Part shown: piece after piece, positions 14,715-22,680 of the stretch | Position numbering within the stretch: the first letter of the stretch is position 1 | How the letters are laid out: each line of letters starts with the position of its first letter | Source of the DNA: a bacterium | GTDB lineage: Bacteria; Actinomycetota; Acidimicrobiia; Acidimicrobiales; Bin134 | Assembly (NCBI GenBank): GCA_026708015.1 | Contig: JAPOVT010000024.1 | Coordinates: forward strand, 1 to 44,705 | Direction of reading: 5' to 3' | Length of the DNA: 44,705 bases | Translations under genes and position numbers: made by a program | The notes under the pieces: generated by a model | Told to the model about the DNA's origin: nothing | Databases searched by the model: none | The model's input: only the letters and a program-made list of their open reading frames with translations

Positions 14715-16498
14715 CGAACGAATCACTCACACTTGCCGAATACCAGCGCCGATCCCAACGAACAGATCACTTCCCACAGTACGACGACGACGGAATTCAC
14801 GGGCGTTCTTCAAAGCCTGATCCGTCGCTGCGTTTCGATCCGCACAAGCTGGTGGAAGCGCGACAGGCCGAGAGGACTTCGCTGAAGGAACGCAAGGGCC
14901 TTGAGGAGCGGCTGGAGCAGGAAGCTGAGGCACATTTGCTGGCCCGCCGGCGGTTGGCAGAGACGACTCGGACCGCTGAGGAGCTTGAGGCTGAGTTGGC
15001 CGAGTTGCGCAAACAGGTTACGGCGGCGAAGAGGGCGGCCGAGTTTATGCCGGTTGAGGCCCATGATTGGTCGGAAGCTGACACCCGCCGGTACAAGATC
15101 GATGCGCTGTTGGTCGAGGCGGGGTGGACAGATCGCGTAGAGGGACATGACATCGAGTACGAGGTGCAGGGGATGCCGTCGGGCTCAGGGGTCGGCTATG
15201 TCGACTATGTGCTCTGGGGCGCCGATGGCCGTCCGCTGGCAGTGGTCGAAGCCAAGAAGGCCCTTGTCGATCCCCGGGTGGGGCAGCAGCAGGCCAGGCT
15301 GTAAGCGGATTGCCTTGAGGCGGAGTCCGGCCGGCGCCCGGTGGTGTTCTGCTCCAACGGCTACGAGCATTGGCTGTGGGACGACGCCCGGTATCCGCCT
15401 CGGCGGGTGCAGGGCTTCTACACCGCCGACGAGTTGGCCCTGCTCATTCAGCGGCGGGAGTCCCGCCGGGAGTTGTCGTCGTTGGCCATCGGCGAGAGGA
15501 TCGCAGACCGCCATTATCAGCAGCGGGCGATCCGGGCGATCTCGGAGCATTTCGAGGCCGACATGCAGCGAAAGGCGCTTTTGGTGATGGCGACGGGTTC
15601 GGGCAAGACCCGCACGGTGATCGCCTTGGTCGATCTGTTGATGCGGGCGGGCTGGGTGAAGCGGGTTTTGTTCTTGGCCGATCGAACGGCGTTGGTGAAC
15701 CAGGCGGTGAACGCGTTCAAGGCGCATTTGCCGGATTCGGCGCCGGTGAATCTGGTGACCGAGGGCACAGAGGACGGGCGGGTGTATGTGTCGACCTATC
15801 AGACGATGGTCAACAAGATCGACGAGTACCGGGTCGACGGCGTCCGCCGGTTCGGTGTGGGGCACTTCGATCTGGTGGTGATTGATGAGGCCCACCGGTC
15901 GGTGTACCGCAAGTACCGGGGCATCTTCGACTACTTCGACTCGCTTTTGGTGGGGCTGACCGCCACCCCCAAAGACGAGGTGAACAAGAACACCTACGAC
16001 CTGTTCGATTTGGAGACCGGCGTGCCCACCGACGCCTACTCGCTCGACGACGCCATCAAAGACGGCTTTCTGGTTCCGCCCCAGGGTGTGTCGGTGCAGC
16101 TGGAATTCGTGCGCGAGGGCATCGTCTACGACGAATTGTCCGAAGACGAGAAGGACGAGTGGGACGAGCTCGACTGGGGCGAGGACGACGAGGGTTCACC
16201 GCTCGATCCGCCCGATGAGGTGGATGCCGCTGAGTTGAACAAGTGGCTGTTCAACGAGAACACCGTCGACCGGGCGCTCCAACACCTCATGGCCGAGGGC
16301 ATCAAGGTGGCCGGGGGCGACTTCGTCAACCTCGTTATCGACTACCTCACCCAACACGGCACCATCGACCCCGGCCGCGTTTACGAATCCCCCTCCACCG
16401 ACCTCGCCCCCCAGGGCCCCAACGCCATCTTCCCCACCCCCGACCTCGACGAATTCTTCAACATCGTCCAACACCTCCACAACACAGCCGCTGAGTGA
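14711..16498 (+). pseudogene. hsdR: Chimeric, broken type I restriction subunit HsdR
   Basis: One frame, three lesions. Residues 1-20 (LTLAEYQRRSQRTDHFP) look like the start of a MazG-like pyrophosphohydrolase, not HsdR. From about 14820 the frame is HsdR: a coiled coil, then a nuclease core with VDYVLWGADGRPLAVVEAKK. In-frame TAA at 15302-15304 replaces a codon that is normally Tyr (QQQARL-stop-ADCLEAESG). After it come helicase motifs I (MATGSGKTRT), II (DEAH) and III (GLTATPK). At about 16318, after EGIKVAGGD, the sequence jumps to the HsdR C-terminal tail (DLAPQGP...), losing roughly 400 residues with the remaining helicase motifs. ATG 14711 overlaps the protease stop as ATGA. No hsdM or hsdS is in the window. 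The gene cannot make a working motor. Confidence 0.85.
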
Positions 16499-16759
16499 AC
16501 ATCTGTTTCGAGATGACTCCAATGATGAGGAATCGGCGGGTAGCTGTAGAACACACTGAGGGTGTGGGGGCGCGATGCAGGTGCGCCGTTCGCTGGCCTG
16601 CTTCTGAGATAGACGCGTGGCTGGCTGCGAGGCCCAGAGCTACCGGCGACCGTCCTTCCGTATAGACGGCCAGCCGCGGCCATCAAGTTCAATCGTCAGT
16701 GCCGCCTTAGGCTGTTGCGGGCTATGCTCGGTGAGTTGGTAGCAGGGAGACAGGCGGAT

Positions 16760-17038
16760 ATGGGCGTGAGGCACTCACCGGCGCAGCGAAGGCGCTTGGC
16801 GATAAAGGCCAAAAGGCGCGGCGTTGATGTCGGGTCCGAGAACGTCCAGGGAATGGACGAGTTGGTCGAAATGGCGGGTGAGTCGCTGTCGTGCGAGTTG
16901 TCGGCATGGCTCACCGACGCCGAAGGCAGGGAGCTTGCCTCAGAGAGGCTGGGTGAGGTGATATCCGACTGGGAGGCTGAGCACGGCAAGATCACTGCCG
17001 AAGAGCTTGAAGCGGCGCGAGCCCAGCTCTTTGGATGA
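16760..17038 (+). CDS. VapB-like antitoxin of a PIN-type pair
   Basis: About 92 residues from ATG 16760; TTG 16715 or GTG 16766 are alternative starts. The C-terminal WEAEHGKITAEELEAARAQL is a common neutralising tail of actinobacterial antitoxins paired with PIN ribonucleases; the middle is an acidic helix. It overlaps the PIN-like fragment by ATGA (17035-17038), the usual toxin-antitoxin spacing. The toxin is truncated, so the antitoxin is probably an orphan. The 261 bases before it (16499-16759) contain nothing I can assign. Confidence 0.65.
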   Translation: MGVRHSPAQRRRLAIKAKRRGVDVGSENVQGMDELVEMAGESLSCELSAWLTDAEGRELASERLGEVISDWEAEHGKITAEELEAARAQLFG

Positions 17039-17169
17039 CAGTCTTCGTATTGGACGCCGGTGAGCTGATCGGACTTGAGAACAACAGCCGGGCCGCTGGC
17101 GGAAACATGGGAACCCAAGACAAGCCGCAAAGCCATCCAAGAGGCTTGCACCTGGTGTCTTCAAGCTAA
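17035..17169 (+). pseudogene. Truncated PIN-domain (VapC-like) toxin
   Basis: Starts at the ATGA overlap with the antitoxin and reads MTVFVLDAGELIGLENNSRA, the first strand and helix of a PIN domain with its first catalytic Asp (D7). After about residue 21 similarity stops, and the frame ends at TAA 17167-17169 after 44 codons. PIN toxins are about 130 residues and need three or four acidic residues, so this product should be inactive. Confidence 0.7.
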
Positions 17170-17221
17170 ATCGAAGTAACGAGCCTGAGCCATTTGGAAC
17201 GCCTGAGACCAGTGGTTTCCG

Positions 17222-17320
17222 GTGCGGGTCTGGTTCCGACCGGCCGCGGGTTTCGTCCCCTACGAAAAGGAGTGGTGGCACTGGTCCCACGGCGACGATG
17301 TGTGGGCACATGCCATGGTG
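17222..17320 (+). pseudogene. Fragment of an M15 D-Ala-D-Ala dipeptidase/carboxypeptidase
   Basis: The frame starting at 17222 reads FRPAAGFVPYEKEWWHWSHG then DDVWA. The core EWWHWSxGD is the zinc-binding and catalytic end of M15 (VanX/VanY-like) peptidases. Nothing of the rest of the enzyme is found upstream or downstream. The stretch 17170-17578 otherwise holds nothing I can assign. Confidence 0.5.
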
Positions 17321-17578
17321 TCCCGGGTCAGGGTTTCTTGCTCAGGTCTAGGTCACGCGCAAATACAAACCCTGCCCGTCTTGGTGCTTGCCCGGCCCCG
17401 CGACCCTTACCCTGGCGGCTGTGAGATGTGGTCCTGTTCCCCAATTTCTGGGGATGACTTGGAAATGTCTGGATACTGCCTAGCATCTAGATCCGACAAA
17501 TATGGTTGATATGCTGGGGTTTTATGGATGGCTTGAGAACTTCTGGGGCCACTACGGAAGTCTTGGTTTGTACCCCCC

Positions 17579-17665
17579 CCTGGCATCGAAACCATCTTTC
17601 CCATCCTCGACCTCGACGAATTTTTCAACATCATCCAGCACCTTCACGCTACCGCCGCCGCCTGA
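17579..17665 (+). pseudogene. Second HsdR C-terminal scrap
   Basis: The frame ending at TGA 17663-17665 reads GIETIFPILDLDEFFNIIQ then HLHATAAA. It parallels the tail of the broken hsdR at 16423-16498 (LDEFFNIVQHLHNTAAE) with synonymous and other differences. It is therefore a diverged second copy of an hsdR 3' end, not a recent duplicate. From 17666 to 17795 I see only the leader of the next operon, with no promoter I would defend. Confidence 0.7.
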
Positions 17666-17795
17666 TCAAGAGGCGCTCCTGACGCTGGTGTGGCATCCGC
17701 CTCGTAGGGGCATGAGCAGCAGTCACTCTGATGTGTAGAAGTGCAGCGTGGGGCTACTACTATCAATCGCGACCGCACCCATTTAAGGGAGGACC

Positions 17796-18380
17796 GTGGC
17801 CGCGAACAGGCCCATAGACATCGCCGTCACCAAGTTCTACAAGGCCCTCGGAGGATGTTTCGTCCTCTATCTGGCACTGTGGGCATTCATCGCCGTCCAC
17901 CAGTACGACGAGGGATTGGGTGCGCCGTACTTCAATGTGGCCTTCACCGCCTCTTTGGTGGTCACCGTGCTGGGCATCGTCGCCTTCTTGGAGTATGCCC
18001 GTCGCCGGCCGGTGGGCAAGTACCACACCTGGGGCGAGGCCATGCTGGGTGCCGCACTGGTCTTCTTCCTGCTTTTCTGGCTCTACGGCGTGGTGCCCCA
18101 CCAGTGGCTGGTGTACGCCGACAGCGAGCTGGGCTGGCGCAAAGACCGTCTTATTGAGGGCTACTACGTGGGCAACCAGGGCATCATCTCCTGGGCTCTG
18201 CCCTTCGACCTTCCCTACCTGGTATTGCGCGATGTGATCGCGGTGTTGATCTACGGTTTGGCTTTGGCCGGGAACATCGCCGGCTGGATGGTGTGGCAGA
18301 ACCGGGGCAAGACCGCCCCAGTCGAGGTGGAGAAGTCTGAGTATGGACGACCGATCGTGAGAGAGGGGAGCACAGTCTGA
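17796..18380 (+). CDS. Four-helix membrane protein at the head of the bc operon
   Basis: 194 residues, no named family recognised. Hydrophobic segments lie at about 17-36, 49-67, 84-105 and 150-172, with a periplasmic-type loop between the third and fourth containing WRKDRLIEGYYVGNQGIIS. Start GTG 17796 has a strong Shine-Dalgarno (AAGGGAGGA, 17785-17793). It overlaps the ferredoxin gene by TGATG at 18380 and is probably a structural or electron-transfer partner of the quinol:cytochrome c complex encoded downstream. No Cys or paired His pattern for haem is obvious in the helices. Confidence 0.75.
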   Translation: MAANRPIDIAVTKFYKALGGCFVLYLALWAFIAVHQYDEGLGAPYFNVAFTASLVVTVLGIVAFLEYARRRPVGKYHTWGEAMLGAALVFFLLFWLYGVVPHQWLVYADSELGWRKDRLIEGYYVGNQGIISWALPFDLPYLVLRDVIAVLIYGLALAGNIAGWMVWQNRGKTAPVEVEKSEYGRPIVREGSTV

Positions 18381-18796
18381 TGGCTAGCAGCGATGCCAAC
18401 CCCCCCATGCCTGAGTTCCGCGACGACTACGTGCTGGTCGAGGTGGACAACGACTACCTCCAGAGCAAGGTCAAGCCCAAGCAGTTCATCCACATCGATC
18501 AGTCCGAGTGCATCATGTGCGAGGGGTGCGTGGACATCTGCCCGTGGAAGTGCATCCACATGGTCGCCCCGGATGCTGTCGACCTGGCGGTGGGCGCCGA
18601 ACAGCCCGGTGTCGACCCTAGCGACCATGTGATCTTCACCATCGATGAGGATGCCTGCACCCGCTGCGCCCTTTGCGTGGACCGGTGCCCCACCGGTGTG
18701 ATCACCCTGGGCCGACTGGGCGATCCCGGAGGTGACGGCGACCCGCATACGCGAATGACCAGCTACGGCTACGGCTACGGCATGCGGTTGACCTAG
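18380..18796 (+). CDS. 2[4Fe-4S] ferredoxin-type protein
   Basis: 138 residues. Two CxxCxxCxxxC cluster motifs are visible: C44, C47, C50, C54 in CIMCEGCVDICPWKC and C93, C96, C99, C103 in CTRCALCVDRCPTG. The 38-residue stretch between them is longer than in minimal ferredoxins. No membrane helix or signal peptide, so it sits in the cytoplasm. Its place between a membrane protein and cytochrome b, with TGATG overlap upstream, suggests a subunit or electron donor/acceptor of the quinol complex. It ends with a Tyr/Gly-rich tail SYGYGYGMRLT. Confidence 0.9.
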   Translation: MASSDANPPMPEFRDDYVLVEVDNDYLQSKVKPKQFIHIDQSECIMCEGCVDICPWKCIHMVAPDAVDLAVGAEQPGVDPSDHVIFTIDEDACTRCALCVDRCPTGVITLGRLGDPGGDGDPHTRMTSYGYGYGMRLT

Positions 18797-18835
18797 AACT
18801 AAGGCCCGGAACGGATAAGAGGACTCAGGAGCAAC

Positions 18836-19621
18836 GTGGCAAAGCAGCCCAGACCACCGGCGAGCGAGCGAGCCAAGCAGGCCGCGAGCCAAATGATGAG
18901 CGATATGCAGGGGTCGCAGGCCTGGTCGTCGATCTTCCGTCCCGGCTCCATCTTCCGCAAGGGCTACAGCGACAGCCCCCGCAACCGCAGCTACGTGATC
19001 ATGAACAGCGTGCTGTACCACCTTCACCCGGTGAAAGTGAAGCGACATGCGGTAAAGGTCAGCTACACCCTGTGCTTGGGCGGCCTCAGCTTCTTCTTGT
19101 TCATCCTGCTCACCGTGACCGGCATCTTCTTGATGTTCTTCTACCGCCCCACCGCCGCCCAGGCATGGGATGACATCTACACCCTCCAAACCTCCGTCGC
19201 CTTCGGGCTGCTAGTGCGCAACATGCACCGATGGGCCGCCCACCTCATGGTCATCACCGTGTTCTTGCACATGGCCCGGGTCTTCTATCACGGGGCCTAC
19301 AAGCCGCCCCGAGAGTTCAACTGGGTTATCGGGGTCATCTTGTTGACCCTCACCCTGCTGTTGTCGTTCACCGGCTACCTGCTCCCGTGGGACCAGCTGG
19401 CCCTATGGGCGGTGACGGTGGGAACCAACATGATGGGGTTCACCCCGGTATTCGGCGATCAAGTGCGCTTTGTGTTGCTCGGAAGCGTGGAGATCGGCAC
19501 CGACACGCTCCTGCGATGGTATGTGCTGCACGTGCTGATGCTGCCCTTTGTGATCGTCATATTCATGGCCATCCACTTCTGGCGAGTAAGAAAGGACGGA
19601 GGTATTTCCGGGCCGCTCTAG
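18836..19621 (+). CDS. Cytochrome b6-type subunit of menaquinol:cytochrome c reductase
   Basis: 261 residues, four transmembrane helices, carrying the two b haems. Bis-His ligands are H131/H145 (MHRWAAHLMVITVFLHM) and H232/H247 (VLHVLMLPFVIVIFMAIH). Cys80 in SYTLCLGGLSFF lies 51 residues before the first ligand. All five positions equal plant cytochrome b6 numbering (Cys35, His86, His100, His187, His202) plus 45, so the extra covalent haem c_n of b6f-type complexes is predicted. The first 50 residues are a cytoplasmic extension. Start GTG 18836 follows CAGGAG. The protein lacks the C-terminal half of cytochrome bc1-type b; the next gene supplies it. Confidence 0.93.
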   Translation: MAKQPRPPASERAKQAASQMMSDMQGSQAWSSIFRPGSIFRKGYSDSPRNRSYVIMNSVLYHLHPVKVKRHAVKVSYTLCLGGLSFFLFILLTVTGIFLMFFYRPTAAQAWDDIYTLQTSVAFGLLVRNMHRWAAHLMVITVFLHMARVFYHGAYKPPREFNWVIGVILLTLTLLLSFTGYLLPWDQLALWAVTVGTNMMGFTPVFGDQVRFVLLGSVEIGTDTLLRWYVLHVLMLPFVIVIFMAIHFWRVRKDGGISGPL

Positions 19622-19663
19622 AAGCGTCGTCGCAACGACATTTCTGGCCCGATCTGAGAGCCC

Positions 19664-20452
19664 ATGGCGGAAGTCCCCGAACACCTCCTGAAGCGAGCCC
19701 AAGAGGCCCGTGAGCGCGCCGAAGCCCAACAGGGCGGCGGCAGCGAGGCCGCGCCCGCATCCTCGGAAGCGGAGTCGGCCAATGCCAGCGCCGATGAGGG
19801 CTCGGGCGGTCCGAAGATTCCCGATCAACTGTTGGACCGGTCCAAGTCGGCCCGCGACCAGGCCGCGGCTGGCGGTGCCGCCCCGGCAGCGGCTGCCGCG
19901 GTGGCCGCGGCCCCGATGCCCGCCGGACCGGCCCAGCCCGAGCCCACCGGTCCCGGCGGAGGCACCCAACGGCTGCTCACCGTGGTCAAGTCGGGCTCCA
20001 TCCAAGATGTCAAGGCCACCCCCACCGACAAGGTCCACGTCTGGCCCCACCTGCTGGTGGTGGAGTTTGTAGCCGCGCTGATCTTCACCGCCTTCACCCT
20101 GATCTTCTCGATCTTCGTGAACGCCCCGCTGCTGGAGCTGGCCAACTTCAACGAGACGCCCAACCCGTCCAAGGCCCCGTGGTACTTCCTCGGCCTCCAG
20201 GAACTGCTCACCATGTTCCACCCGATGGTGGCCGGCGTGACCATCCCCGGCATCGCGCTGTTCTTGCTGATTTTGGCGCCCTACGTCGACCGCAACCCCA
20301 ACAAGAAGCCCGAAGATCGCAAGTTCGCCATCTCACTCATGACCATCCACCTGATGTTCTGGGCGATCCTCGTTCTCATCGGATCCTTCTTCAGGGGACC
20401 CGGCTTCAACTTCGTCTTCCCGTGGGAAGTCGGGCTCTTCTTCGATCTGTAG
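19664..20452 (+). CDS. Subunit IV (PetD-like) of the quinol:cytochrome c reductase, with long N-terminal extension
   Basis: 262 residues. Residues about 120-262 hold three transmembrane helices equivalent to b6f subunit IV, with the quinol-site motif as NPSKAPWYFLGLQELL. PEWY of other complexes is APWY here, as I recall for several menaquinol-type complexes. Residues 1-115 are a cytoplasmic Ala/Glu/Pro-rich extension holding two copies of a short motif: VPEHLLKRAQEAR at 4-16 and IPDQLLDRSKSAR at 52-64. The same motif begins the cytochrome c at 8804. It lies 42 bases after the b6-type gene, with only weak Shine-Dalgarno support (GAGAG). Confidence 0.9.
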   Translation: MAEVPEHLLKRAQEARERAEAQQGGGSEAAPASSEAESANASADEGSGGPKIPDQLLDRSKSARDQAAAGGAAPAAAAAVAAAPMPAGPAQPEPTGPGGGTQRLLTVVKSGSIQDVKATPTDKVHVWPHLLVVEFVAALIFTAFTLIFSIFVNAPLLELANFNETPNPSKAPWYFLGLQELLTMFHPMVAGVTIPGIALFLLILAPYVDRNPNKKPEDRKFAISLMTIHLMFWAILVLIGSFFRGPGFNFVFPWEVGLFFDL

Positions 20453-20461
20453 GAACTGACT

Positions 20462-21334
20462 ATGGGTGTCGCACTCTCCATCGCCATACCGATCATCGTG
20501 GTAGCCGCGGTGATCGTGTTGATCGGCGCGGCCCGACGACGAGAGACCATGGCGGCCGAAGGGCGGCTCACTCGGGAGACCCGTCGCCGGGACCGGGGCC
20601 AGGTGGACATCGACGACCCTGCCGGAGCACCCGACGCTCCCACCGGACGAGAGGTGGAGCGGGCTGCGGTACTGGCCCGCCAGACCGCGGGCACCGAGCT
20701 GGTGGAGGCCGCCGATGCATCGGTGGCGGAGTGGACCCCACCCGATCCCGACGCCGTTGGGGTGAGCCGCCGCCAGTTCTTGAACCGCAGCACCGTGGCC
20801 ATGATGGGCTTCAGCCTCACCGGCTTCGGCGCCGCCTGCGTGGCCTTTCTTTGGCCGCCCTTTGTCACCGGTTTCGGCGCCGATGTGAACGCCGGTTTGG
20901 TCGCCGATGTGAAGTCGAAGATTAGAGGCGAGAACGGGTTTCTGTACCTTCCCGAGGGCCGGGCCTGGGTTACCGAGTACCCCGCGGCGGCCCTGCCCAA
21001 AGCGCAAGCCACCTACAGCGCCCCGGAGCTGTCCGGAATGGAGGCCGGGCTGGTTGCCCTGTTCCAGAAGTGCCCCCATTTGGGCTGTCGGGTGCCGAAC
21101 TGTTTGACCTCGCAGTGGTTCGAGTGCCCCTGCCACGGTTCCCGCTACAACCAGGTGGGGGAGAAGCGGGGCGGGCCCGCCCCCCGGGGCATGGACCGGT
21201 TCGCCATGTCGGTGAACGCCAAAGGGGAGTTCATCATCCGCACCGGCACCGTCATCCAGGGGCCGCCCATCGGGGTGAACACCACCGGTCAGGAGCCTGA
21301 AGGCCCAAGCTGTCTTGGGGGAGCATCGCACTGA
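20462..21334 (+). CDS. Rieske iron-sulfur subunit
   Basis: 290 residues. The Rieske [2Fe-2S] motifs are CPHLGC (C204, H206, with C209) and CPCHG (C222, C224, H225); C209/C224 should form the disulfide. There is an N-terminal helix at about 3-22. After a charged cytoplasmic stretch, a twin-arginine motif SRRQFL (102-107) precedes a second hydrophobic segment (112-135), so export of the cluster domain is probably Tat-dependent. The protein takes the first electron from menaquinol and passes it to the cytochrome c encoded next. Start ATG 20462 follows TAGGAACTGACT. Its stop overlaps the next start as TGATG at 21332-21336. Confidence 0.94.
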   Translation: MGVALSIAIPIIVVAAVIVLIGAARRRETMAAEGRLTRETRRRDRGQVDIDDPAGAPDAPTGREVERAAVLARQTAGTELVEAADASVAEWTPPDPDAVGVSRRQFLNRSTVAMMGFSLTGFGAACVAFLWPPFVTGFGADVNAGLVADVKSKIRGENGFLYLPEGRAWVTEYPAAALPKAQATYSAPELSGMEAGLVALFQKCPHLGCRVPNCLTSQWFECPCHGSRYNQVGEKRGGPAPRGMDRFAMSVNAKGEFIIRTGTVIQGPPIGVNTTGQEPEGPSCLGGASH

Positions 21335-22680
21335 TGCACCTACTTGCCGCCTCAACCCAGCGCAACCTGGGCATGGCCATCGCGGTGGTGGCCATCGTGG
21401 GCTTTGCCATCTATCTCATCTACAACGTGTTGTGGGCCGGCCGCGGCGAAAAGGGCTCAGAAGTAGAGCTGGCCCCCAACCGCAAGCCCTACCTGAGCGA
21501 CGAGGAACTGGAGACCTCCAAGCTCGACCTTGCCCTGGTCAGCGGCCTGGTCACGTTGGTCATCATCGGGGTTGCTCTGCCGCTGTACTGGCTGGGTGAG
21601 CCCGGTCGTCAGCAGGGCTATTTGGAGTACTCAAGGGATCAATTCACCAGCCGGGGGGCCGGTCTGTTTGAAGAGTCGTGCTCCAGCTGCCACGGCGGTG
21701 GTGGCCTCGGCGGTACTACCGACCACACCGTCACCGACGACAACGGGAACTTCGTGGCCGCCATCAAGTGGGAGGTTCCCGCGCTGACCACCACGCTGTA
21801 CCGCTTTTCCGAAGAAGAGGTGCGCCACATCCTCAACTACGGTCGCCCGCCCACCCCCATGCAGCCTTGGGGCGCTCCCGGCGGTGGTCCCCTCACCACC
21901 CAGCAGGTGGACGAGTTGATCCAGTACATCCAGAGCATCCAGATCTCCCCCGAAGAGGTGGAGGGCGAGGTGTTGGCGGGCCTCATCAACCAAGTGCGAG
22001 ACGACGTTTTGGCGGTCAATCCCGGTCTGGATTCCAGGCAGAAAGAAGCCGAAGCTGCGGTGGTGGCCGCGGCAGGCGAAGAAACGGCGTCGGAGGCCGC
22101 CGCCCGCCAACTCGCCACGATCGAAGCAGAAATCCGCGAGACCAGCGAACAGTACATTCGCAATCTCCCGGAGGTAAATGGGGCATCGGCCGAGCGGGGC
22201 GAGCTGCTGTTCAACAACGGGGTTTATGGCTGCGCCCGGTGCCACACCCCGCGGGACTCGTGGCGGTTCACCGGACCCGAGGAAGAACCCGGCGCCGGTC
22301 CAATGGTATTGATCAGGGGGTCGGATGCCGAGGCCGCGATGGTGGCTCAGCTTGGGAATCTGATTCCTGCTGACATCCCCGGCGGCGGCGGGTTCGGGCC
22401 CAACCTCACCAACGGCGCCACCCTCCGGCAGTTCGACAGCGCCGAGGGCCACGAGGGCTTTGTCACCATCGGCTCGCAGGAGGGCGTGGGCTACGGCAAC
22501 TTCGGCCAGGGCGACGGCGGGGGCCAAATGCCGGCCTTCGGCGCATGTGTGGGCGACCGGGACTCGGGTGAGCGCAGCCCCATATTCGGCTTCTGCACCC
22601 TGGAGGATGGCAGCATCCGACCAGGCACGCTGACTGCTGAGCAGATCGCCGACATCGTGGCCTATGAGCGGGGGTTGTGA
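21334..22680 (+). CDS. Dihaem cytochrome c subunit of the quinol complex
   Basis: 448 residues. Two N-terminal transmembrane helices (about 12-34 and 67-88) are followed by two class I cytochrome c domains with haem motifs CSSCH (116-120) and CARCH (300-304). Possible axial methionines are in TPMQPWG and GQMPAFG. A helical, Glu/Ala-rich linker (about 220-290) separates the domains. It replaces cytochrome f/c1 as the high-potential acceptor of this complex. Translation is coupled on both sides: TGATG with the Rieske gene, and GTGA overlap with the next gene at 22677-22680. Confidence 0.92.
   Translation: MHLLAASTQRNLGMAIAVVAIVGFAIYLIYNVLWAGRGEKGSEVELAPNRKPYLSDEELETSKLDLALVSGLVTLVIIGVALPLYWLGEPGRQQGYLEYSRDQFTSRGAGLFEESCSSCHGGGGLGGTTDHTVTDDNGNFVAAIKWEVPALTTTLYRFSEEEVRHILNYGRPPTPMQPWGAPGGGPLTTQQVDELIQYIQSIQISPEEVEGEVLAGLINQVRDDVLAVNPGLDSRQKEAEAAVVAAAGEETASEAAARQLATIEAEIRETSEQYIRNLPEVNGASAERGELLFNNGVYGCARCHTPRDSWRFTGPEEEPGAGPMVLIRGSDAEAAMVAQLGNLIPADIPGGGGFGPNLTNGATLRQFDSAEGHEGFVTIGSQEGVGYGNFGQGDGGGQMPAFGACVGDRDSGERSPIFGFCTLEDGSIRPGTLTAEQIADIVAYERGL

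Noticed and set aside
16499..16714. Possible small gene after the broken hsdR
   Set aside because: No start with ribosome site and no family-like sequence in any frame.
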